Assembly (NCBI GenBank): GCA_016704325.1
Contig: JADJAG010000008.1
Coordinates: 1,054,001 to 1,118,000 of the forward strand
Reading direction: 5' to 3'
From: Chitinophagaceae bacterium
GTDB lineage: Bacteria > Bacteroidota > Bacteroidia > Chitinophagales > UBA10324
Length of the DNA: 64,000 nt
Positions 1 to 8,713 of this stretch are shown piece by piece. Every line of letters starts with the position of its first letter. Position 1 is the stretch's first letter. The translations under genes were made by a program, and so were the position numbers. The notes under the pieces are model-generated. The model was not told where the DNA came from. It was given only the letters and a program-made list of their open reading frames with translations, and did not search any database.

Positions 1-446
1 TCGATATATTTGCCGGATTCATTTTTGTTTGTTGCAATAACCGATTCCCATAATTGGATGCCATTGGAATCAATTTTCAAAACAATCAAATCAGTACCTG
101 TGATTTCATTGAGCCGCTCCCCGCAAATTACCAGGTCAGCGTTTCCGGAATAATTAAGTGATAAGGCCACATCAAAAACAGTATCTCCATACGTTTTCAT
201 CCATAATGAATCACCTTTCCTACTTAATTTGAGCAGTGCAGGATCTGTATTTCCTGAAATATTGGAGTAACCTCCCAGAAAAATAGCACCGTCATTGATC
301 TGTAGGATAGCACGTGCCTGCTCATTTATTTCCTGCAACCCAAAATATTTTACGAAATATGGAGATTGACCTAAGGCTTTGCTGAAAATATTGCAACAAA
401 AAATAATTGATGCTACTGTATATATATACAACTTATTCAAACAAAA
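1..446 (-). CDS. Partial beta-propeller-like secreted protein, 5' end unresolved
   Basis: An open frame on the minus strand runs from a TAG at 447-449 to the window edge. The translation holds two repeat units of the kind GGYSNISGNTDPALLKLS, GDSLWMKTYGD, then ADLVICGE, TDLIVLKIDSNG and IQLWES. This resembles the blade repeats of secreted Bacteroidota delta-60/PQQ-like propeller proteins. No ATG occurs between the stop at 449 and the first recognisable repeat; the first in-frame ATG is at 198-200, inside a repeat. Possible TTG starts are at 440 and 431. It lies just downstream of the terminator of the 528-1220 gene on the same strand. It is either a gene with a non-ATG start, a frameshifted gene, or a remnant that has lost its signal peptide. 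The 3' end is outside the window. Confidence 0.6.
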
Positions 447-479
447 CTATTTAGAAATTGAGTATATTAGGTTACGGTC

Positions 480-506
480 AAAAAAAATGCCCCTGTTACG
501 GGGCAT
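480..506 (-). terminator. Rho-independent terminator of the 528-1220 gene
   Basis: On the minus strand a 7-bp stem (ATGCCCC at 487-493 pairing with GGGGCAT at 500-506, loop of 6) is followed by eight T residues (the A-run at 480-487 on the plus strand). It sits 21 bases after the stop of the upstream minus-strand gene. Confidence 0.85.
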
Positions 507-527
507 CTTCCATCAGTTATTTTCAGG

Positions 528-1220
528 TTATTCTTTAGTGAACGTTTTAGTAATCGCTTCTTTGTTACTGCTGTAAACCCTGAGGAAATATACCCCTTTC
601 TTCATATCAGCTACAGGAATTGCAACTGTTTTGCTGCCGGCGTAAACGTTGTACGATTTCAACTTCTGCCCAACCACATTATAAACGGCTACAGAACTCA
701 CATTCTTAACTCCGTCAAAATTCACATTCAGAATTTCTTTAGCTGGAATAGGATAGACAGATACTCCTCCGTTTATCGGATCATTAATACCTGTGATATC
801 CTGTACAGTTACATTCACGGTAAAAATAGCATGTGTATTAGTGCTGTCGTAAATATCATAAACCAATACCTGATAGGTTGCTTCACCAAAAGCGTCGTTA
901 GGATTTACCGTAAGTCTTAAAAGGCCACTGGCACCTGCACCTAAAACAAACTCCTGGCTGGATGTACTGGTAGAATAACAATTGTTTTTGTCGCAAACAG
1001 TGGTCGTCCATGCTGAAGGAGCACCTTGTACAGTGCGTATCCAGCGAAATGTCCGGGTACCATTCGTCGTATTGTAAACCGTAGAATTTGCATCACCGTA
1101 TCCGGAAGCTTCAACTTGCAGATCAATAGTGGCCGGATCTATGTTTATATTGGGGTTCTGCGCTTTAGAACCAATTACCAACGCAAGTAATACTAGTGAA
1201 AGTGTAAAGAGTTTTTTCAT
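528..1220 (-). CDS. T9SS type A sorting domain-containing secreted protein
   Basis: A 230-residue protein with an N-terminal signal peptide (MKKLFTLSLVLLALVIGSKA) and a C-terminal type IX secretion tail. The tail starts near residue 152 with VYPIPAKEILNVNFDG, continues with VAVYNVVGQKLKSY and ends GVYFLRVYSS...TKTFTKE, which is the usual pattern of the Por secretion C-terminal domain. It should be exported by Sec, carried across the outer membrane by the T9SS and anchored or released. The middle section (about residues 25-145) is a beta-rich region resembling an Ig-like domain, with two cysteines in TTVCDKNNCYST; I do not recognise a catalytic family. A strong terminator follows it. Confidence 0.85.
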   Translation of the reverse strand: MKKLFTLSLVLLALVIGSKAQNPNINIDPATIDLQVEASGYGDANSTVYNTTNGTRTFRWIRTVQGAPSAWTTTVCDKNNCYSTSTSSQEFVLGAGASGLLRLTVNPNDAFGEATYQVLVYDIYDSTNTHAIFTVNVTVQDITGINDPINGGVSVYPIPAKEILNVNFDGVKNVSSVAVYNVVGQKLKSYNVYAGSKTVAIPVADMKKGVYFLRVYSSNKEAITKTFTKE

Positions 1221-1502
1221 GGCTATTCTTAATTGTACTGTTCAATAGAAAAAATAGTGCCGTAAATATACATTGCAAAGTTGAATTTGTGAAATATTCC
1301 AAGAAAATAAAGACAGATGCGCAGTTTTGTCCGATTTTATGACAAACACATGGCATTTTCATTGATTTCTCTCTAAAAAGAAATAGATGAAATCGCTGCT
1401 TAAAGTTCTAATTGGCAGCTTTTTCAAGACTGCTGTTGATACAAGCTAATGATTTATTACTTTAGCGCTTACATTTTCATCATTTAATGACAAATCTTCA
1501 CT

Positions 1503-3470
1503 ATGAAAAAATCTACACTTGCTGCTCTTGCAGCTTTGGTGCTGCATCTTGCAGCATTTAATGCTTGGTCACAAACCACCATTTATACCCAAAATTTTGA
1601 AGGCACCGGCTTGCCAACCGGCTGGGCACAAGTTTCTGATGCTTCTGACGGAGGTTGGAAATTTGGCACCAACACGCAATTGCAGAGTTCTTCATTTCCT
1701 ATTACTGCTCACACTAAAATGGCAGGCACTAATGACGATGCCTGCAATTGTGATAAGTCCTATGATTTGCTGATGTCACCTGTAATGGATTTCACAGGCA
1801 ATACCAATGTCTTCATGAGTTACGACAACTACTATTACAACCTCTCTTATGGTGGCGCTACTGAATCTGCTACTATTGTGGTTTCCATAGATGGTGGTGC
1901 TAACTGGACTGATATAATCGAGCTTGGACCAAATACCGGCGACTGGGAAACCCGTTTCGTTGACCTTTCTGCTTATGCAGGGCAGAGTAACGTGATGATA
2001 GGTTTCCTGTATAATGATGGTGGGGATTGGTTATACGGATGGGCCATTGACAATCTGTCGGTGTATGCCCCTGTAGCCGGTGTTGATGCCGGTGTAACCT
2101 CTTTCCAAATAGGAAAACTTGATCCGACTCCAACTTTTGTAGCTTTCACCAAATACATTAAAGATTTGCCACTTAGTGTTAATGCTACTATTGCAAATCT
2201 CGGAACTGTGGCGATTACCTCTTTTGATGTAAGCTGGACAGACGGTACCAATACCCATAATGAATCTATAAGCGGTATCAACATCGGCACATTTGAAAAC
2301 TATTCCTATACGGCGGTTGACCAATATATTACATTATCTGGTACAGCCGATATTTCATTAACAGTTTCTAATATTAATGGAGGTTCAGCAGAAATTACTA
2401 CCGGAAATAACGGCGGTGCATTTACCATACAAGGCGTAGTACCAAATCCTGATCAGCATTACCTCGCAGAAGAAGCTACCGGAACATGGTGCGGATGGTG
2501 TGTTAGAGGAATTGTATTCATGGATTACATGCAGGAAACCTATCCTGATCAATTTATAGGTCTTGCCGTGCATAATAACGACCCTATGGAAGTAGCAGCC
2601 TATGATGGCTGGGTTGGAGGATTCCCCGGTTTCCAGGGTTATCCAAGCGTAATTATTAACAGGGATTACATCGTGGATCCTTCACAATTGGAAGGTGATT
2701 TTATTTCGAAAATTTCCACTGCACCCGCAGTTAAAGTAACTGTAGACCCACAATTAAATACAGTCACCAATGAATTGTCAGTTACAGTAAATGGCCAGTT
2801 TTTACAGGACCTTACCGGAGATTATCGCTTTGTTGCAATCTTAGCAGAAGACAGCGTGCATGGCACTTCGGGCACCTACGGTCAGACAAATTATTACTCG
2901 ATAGACGACTATGGTTATGCTGGCCCCATGCAAGGTTACGAATTCATGTCAGGCCAGATTCCTGCATCTCAGATGTATTATGATTTTGTAGGCAGGGCTT
3001 TAATAAGCGATGTAAAAGGTACTGCCGGCAGTCTGCCTGCAACATTGACCAACGGAAACATTTATTCTCACAACTTCACCTATACAGTACCGGCCTCTTT
3101 TAACATTAACAGGTTGAGCGTAGTTGCCTTCGTGGTAAAATATTCAACAGGTGATGTATTGAATTCAGGAAAAAGCGATTTAAAATTTGTAACCGGCATA
3201 GAAAATGAAGTTGCTAATGCTTCCCTGTTCTTATACCCGAATCCAGCCAGTCAAACAGCCTATCTGGATCTGAAGATTACCAAACCGGAAACCGTTAGCA
3301 TTCAAATGGTGAACCTGCTCGGCCAGACTGTTTATGCTGAGAACTTAGGTACCATTAATGGAAATCAAATGATTCCAATGAGTGTTTCCAATCTTCCTTC
3401 AGGCATCTATCAATTAAAAGTAAGTGTTGGTGATCAGGTAATGACCAAGAAACTGGATGTGATTAAGTAA
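1503..3470 (+). CDS. Secreted Omp28-related protein with CGWC thioredoxin-like motif and T9SS tail
   Basis: A 655-residue multidomain secreted protein. After the signal peptide, residues about 27-190 look like a choice-of-anchor/cleaved-adhesin beta-sandwich (QNFEGTGLPTGWAQ, WAIDNLSV). Residues about 195-310 are a CARDB-like beta domain. Residues about 320-400 have EEATGTWCGWCVRG, a CxxC thioredoxin-fold motif as in Omp28-related outer membrane proteins. The end (about 580-655) is a T9SS sorting domain: LFLYPNPAS, VNLLGQTVY, LPSGIYQLKV. A CxxC exported by the T9SS suggests a surface thiol-disulfide role, but this is inference. A strong terminator follows immediately, so it is probably monocistronic. 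Confidence 0.85.
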   Translation: MKKSTLAALAALVLHLAAFNAWSQTTIYTQNFEGTGLPTGWAQVSDASDGGWKFGTNTQLQSSSFPITAHTKMAGTNDDACNCDKSYDLLMSPVMDFTGNTNVFMSYDNYYYNLSYGGATESATIVVSIDGGANWTDIIELGPNTGDWETRFVDLSAYAGQSNVMIGFLYNDGGDWLYGWAIDNLSVYAPVAGVDAGVTSFQIGKLDPTPTFVAFTKYIKDLPLSVNATIANLGTVAITSFDVSWTDGTNTHNESISGINIGTFENYSYTAVDQYITLSGTADISLTVSNINGGSAEITTGNNGGAFTIQGVVPNPDQHYLAEEATGTWCGWCVRGIVFMDYMQETYPDQFIGLAVHNNDPMEVAAYDGWVGGFPGFQGYPSVIINRDYIVDPSQLEGDFISKISTAPAVKVTVDPQLNTVTNELSVTVNGQFLQDLTGDYRFVAILAEDSVHGTSGTYGQTNYYSIDDYGYAGPMQGYEFMSGQIPASQMYYDFVGRALISDVKGTAGSLPATLTNGNIYSHNFTYTVPASFNINRLSVVAFVVKYSTGDVLNSGKSDLKFVTGIENEVANASLFLYPNPASQTAYLDLKITKPETVSIQMVNLLGQTVYAENLGTINGNQMIPMSVSNLPSGIYQLKVSVGDQVMTKKLDVIK

Positions 3471-3491
3471 TTTTTACGTAAAAAAGAGTAG

Positions 3492-3522
3492 AGCCGTTCC
3501 TGCTTCAGGAACGGCTTTTTTT
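3492..3522 (+). terminator. Rho-independent terminator
   Basis: An 11-bp perfect stem (AGCCGTTCCTG at 3492-3502 with its complement at 3506-3516, 3-base loop) is followed by a T-run to 3522, 21 bases after the stop of the 1503-3470 gene. Confidence 0.92.
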
Positions 3523-3795
3523 ATGTGCATACTTTCCTAAAAACAGAATGAGGAATCTTCTATTTTTGTGCCTTAATGAAAATGCTGCAAGGCCTGCCGA
3601 TTGTATATGCTTCAGAATATTTTCCTGGCATCGAGTTTTCATTATTACAGCCTGTGAGATTAACGATGTGTTTTATAAAATATATACGGGTATTGTCCCT
3701 TGTTCCCGAGCAGAAAAAAATCAGTATCCGTAGAAACAATCAATATCCTGCTATTAGCTTGCACGTTCCATTTCTAATAAATTCAACTTCTATTA
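3523..3795. other. Intergenic stretch before carB
   Basis: No convincing gene is seen. Short open frames here have no family features. TAGCTTGC at 3755-3762 resembles a weak -7 promoter element (compare TAACTTGC ahead of uppS and feoA) and could drive carB. Confidence 0.4.
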
Positions 3796-6627
3796 ATGCC
3801 AAGAGATAATAGTATCCAACATGTGTTGATCATCGGATCCGGCCCAATAATTATAGGTCAGGCCTGCGAATTTGATTATTCAGGATCACAGGCTTCCAGG
3901 TCGTTGCGGGAAGAAAAAATTAAGGTCTCACTGATCAATTCTAACCCAGCCACGATCATGACAGATCCTGTAACTGCGGATCATATTTATTTGTTGCCGT
4001 TGGAAGTTGGTTCTATTGTTCAGATTATTGAAGAATCAATTGAACTGGGCAGAAGGATTGATGCAGTACTACCCACTATGGGTGGTCAAACCGCATTGAA
4101 TCTTGCAAAAGAAGCAGATGAATTAGGTGTATGGGCGAAGTATGAAATCAGGATGATAGGCGTAGATATTAAAGCGATTGACCTGGCAGAAAACCGCGAA
4201 GCCTTTCGCAATCTGATGGGAGAAATTGGAGTAAAGGTAGCACCTTCCAAAGTGGCCAACTCCATGCTCGAGGGTAAAGAAATTGCGCAGGAGATTGGTT
4301 TTCCGTTGGTTATTCGACCCTCTTATACGCTTGGCGGAACAGGCGGTGGATTCGTGCATCGCAAAGAAGAATTTGATGCAGCGTTGGATCGTGGCTTAAA
4401 AGCATCCCCAACGCATGAAGTGCTGGTAGAGAAAGCAGTATTGGGTTGGAAAGAATTTGAGCTTGAATTATTGAGAGACTCCGCGGATAACGTGGTAATT
4501 ATTTGTACGGTCGAAAATTTCGACCCCATGGGTATTCATACCGGTGATTCCATCACAGTAGCTCCTGCACTTACCTTGAGCGATACCGGCTATCAGCTCA
4601 TGCGCAACCTGGCCATGCTGATGATGCGTTCGCTGGGAAATTTCGCGGGAGGCTGTAATGTTCAGTTTGCCATGAATCCGGAAACTGAAGATGTGATTGC
4701 AGTGGAAATCAATCCACGCGTCTCACGTTCTTCTGCTTTGGCTTCCAAGGCCACCGGTTACCCGATCGCTAAAATCGCAGCGAAACTCGCCATTGGTTAT
4801 CACCTGGATGAGCTGCGTAATCAAATCACCGGAACTACTTCCGCTTATTTTGAACCCGCCCTTGACTATGTGATTGTTAAAATTCCCAGGTGGAATTTTG
4901 ACAAATTTGCCGGTGCCGATGAAACACTGGGGCTGCAAATGAAATCGGTTGGAGAAGTAATGGGAATAGGCAGGAGCTTCCTGGAAGCATTGCAAAAAGC
5001 CTGTCAATCACTGGAAAATGATGCCATCGGATTGGGCGCAGATGGTAAACATTGGAAGCGTTCGGAAGAAATTCTTGACAAGCTGCAACATCCTTCCTGG
5101 GACCGGATTTTCAGGATCAAAGATGCATTAACACTTGGAGTTTCTATTAATACCATCCATAAATGGACGTACATCGACAAATGGTTCCTCGAGCAGATCC
5201 AGGAATTGGTAACTATTGAGAAAGAAGTGAAGAAGTTTACTTTACAAACTATCACTGCGGAATTGCTACTGCAAGTGAAGCAAATGGGATATTCAGATCT
5301 TCAGATTTCTCATTTGCTCGGAAATGTTACCGAAGAAGACGTTTACCAGCAAAGGAAATCAATGGGTATCAATCGCACTTACAAACTGGTCGATACCTGT
5401 GCCGCTGAATTTGGAGCCGCAACTCCATACTACTACTCAACTTTCGATACAGAAAATGAGTCATTGGTCTCTCCACGCAAAAAAATCATTGTTTTAGGAT
5501 CGGGGCCAAACCGCATTGGGCAGGGAATTGAGTTTGATTATTGTTGTGTCCATGGCCTGTTGGCCATCCGGGAATCAGGTTATGAAGCAATCATGATTAA
5601 CTGCAATCCTGAAACAGTATCCACAGACTTTGACATTGCTGACAAGCTGTATTTCGAGCCGGTATTCTGGGAACACCTGATTGAAATAATCGAACTGGAA
5701 AAGCCGGAAGGGGTTATCGTTCAGTTGGGTGGCCAAACAGCCCTGAAACTTGCCAAAAAACTTTCTGAGAAAGGAATCAGGATTATCGGTACAGCTTTTA
5801 AAGATATGGACCTGGCAGAAGACAGGGGCGCATTCTCAGACTTATTGAAAGCACTAGAGATTCCATATCCTGATTATGGCGTTGCACTCACTGTTGAAGA
5901 TGCAGTAGCCGTAGCCAAGCGCGTGGGCTATCCGGTGCTTGTGCGTCCGTCCTATGTACTCGGCGGACAAAGAATGCGTATTGTTTTGAATGATGATGAG
6001 TTGGAACAGGCCGTTTTGAAATTACTAAAACACATGCCCAACAATAAGATCCTGATTGACCATTTTCTCGACCGGGCTGAAGAAGCGGAAATTGATGCAA
6101 TATGTGACGGTGAGCAAGTACATATTATGGGTGTAATGGAACATATAGAACCTGCAGGCATCCATTCCGGTGATTCCAGTGCAGTATTACCTCCATTTAA
6201 TCTCACCTATGAAATCATTGACACGATGGTGGCCTATGCAGAGAAACTGGCACTTGAACTTAATATAAGCGGTTTGATAAATATTCAGTATGCCATAAAA
6301 AACGGAAAGGTCTATGTGATTGAAGCAAATCCCAGAGCATCCCGAACAACTCCTTTTATCGCCAAAGCATACCAGATTCCATACCTCAATGCAGCAACAA
6401 AGGTGATGATGGGGGTAAAAAAAATAAAGGATTTCAAGTTTGACCGAAAACTTACCGGCTATGCTATTAAAGAACCGGTGTTTTCTTTTGATAAATTCCC
6501 CAATGTAAACAAAGAGCTGGGCCCTGAAATGAAATCGACCGGAGAGGCAATCCGTTTTATTAAAGATTTGTTCGACCCATTCTTCCGGCAGATGTACAAA
6601 GAGAAGAGCATGTACCTGAGCAAATAG
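3796..6627 (+). CDS. carB: Carbamoyl-phosphate synthase large subunit
   Basis: A 943-residue enzyme that makes carbamoyl phosphate from bicarbonate, ammonia (delivered by CarA) and two ATP, for pyrimidine and arginine synthesis. The N-terminal half starts with VLIIGSGPIIIGQACEFDYSG and the second half repeats this as IIVLGSGPNRIGQGIEFDYC near residue 563, showing the duplicated ATP-grasp organisation. EINPRVSRSSALASKATGYPIAK and its counterpart EANPRASRTTPFIAKAYQIP are the matching ATP-grasp ends of each half. The length fits Bacteroidota CarB, shorter than the 1073-residue E. coli enzyme because the C-terminal allosteric MGS region is largely missing, so regulation by UMP or ornithine may differ. 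carA is not adjacent. Confidence 0.97.
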   Translation: MPRDNSIQHVLIIGSGPIIIGQACEFDYSGSQASRSLREEKIKVSLINSNPATIMTDPVTADHIYLLPLEVGSIVQIIEESIELGRRIDAVLPTMGGQTALNLAKEADELGVWAKYEIRMIGVDIKAIDLAENREAFRNLMGEIGVKVAPSKVANSMLEGKEIAQEIGFPLVIRPSYTLGGTGGGFVHRKEEFDAALDRGLKASPTHEVLVEKAVLGWKEFELELLRDSADNVVIICTVENFDPMGIHTGDSITVAPALTLSDTGYQLMRNLAMLMMRSLGNFAGGCNVQFAMNPETEDVIAVEINPRVSRSSALASKATGYPIAKIAAKLAIGYHLDELRNQITGTTSAYFEPALDYVIVKIPRWNFDKFAGADETLGLQMKSVGEVMGIGRSFLEALQKACQSLENDAIGLGADGKHWKRSEEILDKLQHPSWDRIFRIKDALTLGVSINTIHKWTYIDKWFLEQIQELVTIEKEVKKFTLQTITAELLLQVKQMGYSDLQISHLLGNVTEEDVYQQRKSMGINRTYKLVDTCAAEFGAATPYYYSTFDTENESLVSPRKKIIVLGSGPNRIGQGIEFDYCCVHGLLAIRESGYEAIMINCNPETVSTDFDIADKLYFEPVFWEHLIEIIELEKPEGVIVQLGGQTALKLAKKLSEKGIRIIGTAFKDMDLAEDRGAFSDLLKALEIPYPDYGVALTVEDAVAVAKRVGYPVLVRPSYVLGGQRMRIVLNDDELEQAVLKLLKHMPNNKILIDHFLDRAEEAEIDAICDGEQVHIMGVMEHIEPAGIHSGDSSAVLPPFNLTYEIIDTMVAYAEKLALELNISGLINIQYAIKNGKVYVIEANPRASRTTPFIAKAYQIPYLNAATKVMMGVKKIKDFKFDRKLTGYAIKEPVFSFDKFPNVNKELGPEMKSTGEAIRFIKDLFDPFFRQMYKEKSMYLSK

Positions 6628-6752
6628 TTAGTACATGGAGCAATTGATGTTTTTCTCTACGTCAGTTTTACACCCGGTTATTAAAAATAACGGCGATGAG
6701 TATCCTGTTGAAGTATTCCAAGAAAGCCGGTAGTCCGTGCTGAATATAATCC

Positions 6753-6760
6753 TACTTTTG
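6753..6760 (+). promoter_or_regulatory. -7 promoter element (TACTTTTG) upstream of the DUF4834 gene
   Basis: TACTTTTG matches the Bacteroidota -7 consensus TAnnTTTG. A second weaker candidate TACCTTGG lies at 6824-6831, closer to the gene start at 6886. Confidence 0.45.
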
Positions 6761-6885
6761 CCAAAATATTTTCCGGTTTCAATCGACGATGAAAAGAGCA
6801 GGATAAAATCAATCTCCAGCCTTTACCTTGGAAGATGATGCTGTTTCAAAATCATAGAATAAGAACACACGCCAATCTTACCATC

Positions 6886-7107
6886 ATGTTGATCCGCATA
6901 CTTCAGTCGCCCATAGTTGATGCCATACTGATTATTCTGGCCATACGTTTTCTCTGGCCTGCATTATTTGGTATCAAAAGAAGAAAACCTATAGACCATT
7001 CAAACCAACGTCAAAAAAATTTCGTGAATGAACCCCCACCTGCAGAAAAATCCTCAAAGGATCGCACTGCTAAAGGGGAATACATTGATTATGAAGAGAT
7101 CAAATAA
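6886..7107 (+). CDS. DUF4834-like small membrane protein
   Basis: A 73-residue protein with one N-terminal hydrophobic segment (about residues 5-24, VDAILIILAIRFLWPALFG) followed by a charged tail ending GEYIDYEEIK. This layout, including the acidic YxDYEEI end, matches the small DUF4834 proteins found in Bacteroidota, whose function is not known. I start at the ATG at 6886; an in-frame ATG at 6835 would add 17 polar residues and would fall on a promoter-like element. It is probably transcribed alone, because the following region is an inserted repeat element. Confidence 0.65.
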   Translation: MLIRILQSPIVDAILIILAIRFLWPALFGIKRRKPIDHSNQRQKNFVNEPPPAEKSSKDRTAKGEYIDYEEIK

Positions 7108-7234
7108 AAATCGGATTTTATATCGCCTGTCTGTATTATGGGTTATTGCGAATTTAACGTGTGAAGTAAATGTGATTGCAGTATTTCAATCTAAATCTTG
7201 AGAGAGATAACATTTTAATAAGTACAAATTAAGA

Positions 7235-7509
7235 AGGTGTAGGACAAATTGAATATTGATTCAAGACTTAAGATTTAAGACTTAAGACATATAGCAATAG
7301 TAACAATCAAATGTCAATAAAAAATTGAAAAATCAGTTAAAAAAAGTCAACCTATTTCATTCATTGAGTATTGAGTAAATTAGAGTAGTGATTACAGAAT
7401 AGCAAATGATCGGCTTCGCTCCAGCAATTTAACCATTTAACAATTAAGCCATTTAAGAATTTAACCCACCAACCATTTCTTTTCAAGCTAAACAATTTGT
7501 TGTACACCC
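7235..7509 (+). mobile_element. MITE-like element, copy 1 (275 bp, with heptamer array)
   Basis: The left end AGGTGTAGGAC (7235-7245) and right end GTTGTACACCC (7499-7509) form imperfect terminal inverted repeats of the GGGTGTACGAC family. The flanks are AATTAAGA (7227-7234) and AATCAAGA (7510-7517), a 7/8 match that looks like an 8-bp target duplication. Inside are AAGACTT-type heptamers (7262-7289), a TTGAGTA pair (7364-7378), the conserved core with GATCGGCTTCG (7409-7419) and repeated CATTTAA units. No transposase gene is present. The element fills most of the 466-base gap between the DUF4834 and YqeY genes. Confidence 0.75.
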
Positions 7510-7526
7510 AATCAAGAACACAACTG

Positions 7527-7556
7527 TTTGATTGCTTATGACGAGTGCTATCTTTG
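7527..7556 (+). promoter_or_regulatory. Promoter of the YqeY gene
   Basis: TTTG at 7527-7530 and TATCTTTG at 7549-7556, spaced by 18 bases, match the Bacteroidota -33 (TTTG) and -7 (TAnnTTTG) elements. Transcription should begin near 7562, which excludes the upstream ATG-less extension and supports the start at 7574. The promoter begins 10 bases beyond the target duplication of the repeat element. Confidence 0.75.
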
Positions 7557-7573
7557 CAAAAAATTCAAATGTT

Positions 7574-8026
7574 ATGACACTGGAAGAAAAAATAAATGCT
7601 GATCTGAAACAGGCCATGTTGAATAAAGACGAGGCTGGTTTACGTGCCATCAGGGCTATTAAGTCTGCTATACTTCTTTCCAAAACAGAAAAAGACGCCA
7701 AAGAACTTGACAATGACCTCGAAATAAAACTATTGCAAAAGCTGGTGAAGCAACGTAAAGATGCTCTGGAGATCTTTGAGAAAGAGCGCCGTGATGATCT
7801 TGCTCAGAAGGAGCGCGAAGAAATTCTGGTGATTGAGAAATATTTACCTGCCCAAATGAGCGTGGAAGAATTAAAAGCCATTCTAAAAATTATTATAGCA
7901 GAAACAGGCGCCAAAACACCTCAGGATATGGGCAAAGTGATGGGTATAGCATCAAAACAACTGGCCGGAAAATCTGATGGTAAAACAATTTCTGCCGTTG
8001 TAAAAGAGTTGCTTTCTACCGTGTAG
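7574..8026 (+). CDS. GatB/YqeY domain-containing protein
   Basis: A 150-residue YqeY-family protein, homologous to the tail domain of GatB in the tRNA-dependent amidotransferase. MTLEEKINADLKQAML, RAIRAIKSAILLSKTEK, VKQRKDALEIFEKERRDDL and EKYLPAQMS are hallmark segments. The freestanding protein has no settled function; the GatB domain contacts tRNA. The start at 7574 agrees with the promoter at 7549-7556 and with the usual family N-terminus; an upstream in-frame start at 7532 would lie inside the promoter. The next gene (CvpA family) begins 88 bases later on the same strand. Confidence 0.92.
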   Translation: MTLEEKINADLKQAMLNKDEAGLRAIRAIKSAILLSKTEKDAKELDNDLEIKLLQKLVKQRKDALEIFEKERRDDLAQKEREEILVIEKYLPAQMSVEELKAILKIIIAETGAKTPQDMGKVMGIASKQLAGKSDGKTISAVVKELLSTV

Positions 8027-8114
8027 TATAGAGGCATCAGATCAAAAGTCTGACCATCGGAAGCATGTTGAAAGAATAGTAACCTGTAACCAATTTCAAT
8101 TAAAGCACTTATTT

Positions 8115-8654
8115 ATGTGGATTGACATTACCTGGATGATACTGGCAGTATATGGTGTTTGGAAAGGCTGGAAAAATGGAATCATTCTTTCTGTCTTTGC
8201 CACGTTGGCCTGGGGAGCCGGATTGCTTGCAGCGGTGAAATTCAGCGCTGTAGCCGCAAAAGAATTGCATGAGCAGTTTGATTTCAACTCTGTTTATATG
8301 CCTGTTATCTCTTTCCTTGCCGTATTTATTGTAATCGCTCTTGTAATCTACCTGGTTGGCAAAGCCCTTGAACAAATTGTTGAAATTGCTCAGCTTGGAT
8401 TCCTGAACAGGTTTGCGGGTATTATTCTTTATGTGGGAATTTATACTGTGATATTCAGCATATTTATCTGGCTGCTCGACCAGGTAACGCTGATAACACC
8501 ATTTGTGAAACAACAATCAAAAACATATCCGGCGATTTTTATGGTGTATGATTTTATTATTAATAATGTTTCCTCCTACATCCCTTTGGTGAATGAAATA
8601 TTTCAGAACTTTCAGGAATTTCTCAATGGTCTTGCGAAGTCAGTATCCTCCTGA
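8115..8654 (+). CDS. CvpA family membrane protein
   Basis: A 179-residue inner-membrane protein with four predicted membrane segments (about residues 5-22, 28-45, 62-85 and 101-125). The opening ITWMILAVYGVWKGWKNGII followed by LAWGAGLLAA is typical of the CvpA family, originally named for colicin V production; current evidence in other bacteria links CvpA to envelope homeostasis. The cytoplasmic/periplasmic C-terminal tail is amphipathic. Neighbours are YqeY upstream and a glutamine amidotransferase downstream on the same strand; the link is positional only. Confidence 0.85.
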   Translation: MWIDITWMILAVYGVWKGWKNGIILSVFATLAWGAGLLAAVKFSAVAAKELHEQFDFNSVYMPVISFLAVFIVIALVIYLVGKALEQIVEIAQLGFLNRFAGIILYVGIYTVIFSIFIWLLDQVTLITPFVKQQSKTYPAIFMVYDFIINNVSSYIPLVNEIFQNFQEFLNGLAKSVSS

Positions 8655-8713
8655 AATACGCATACCATTCTTTACCCTGCAAATGCCTTTCGTTTCGCAA
8701 TCAAACATTAACG

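Noticed and set aside
379..576. A 65-codon plus-strand frame
   Set aside because: It runs across a minus-strand terminator and into the 528-1220 gene; no features.
3548..3809. Short overlapping frames before carB
   Set aside because: They overlap each other and the carB start, have no family features and are not preceded by a promoter.
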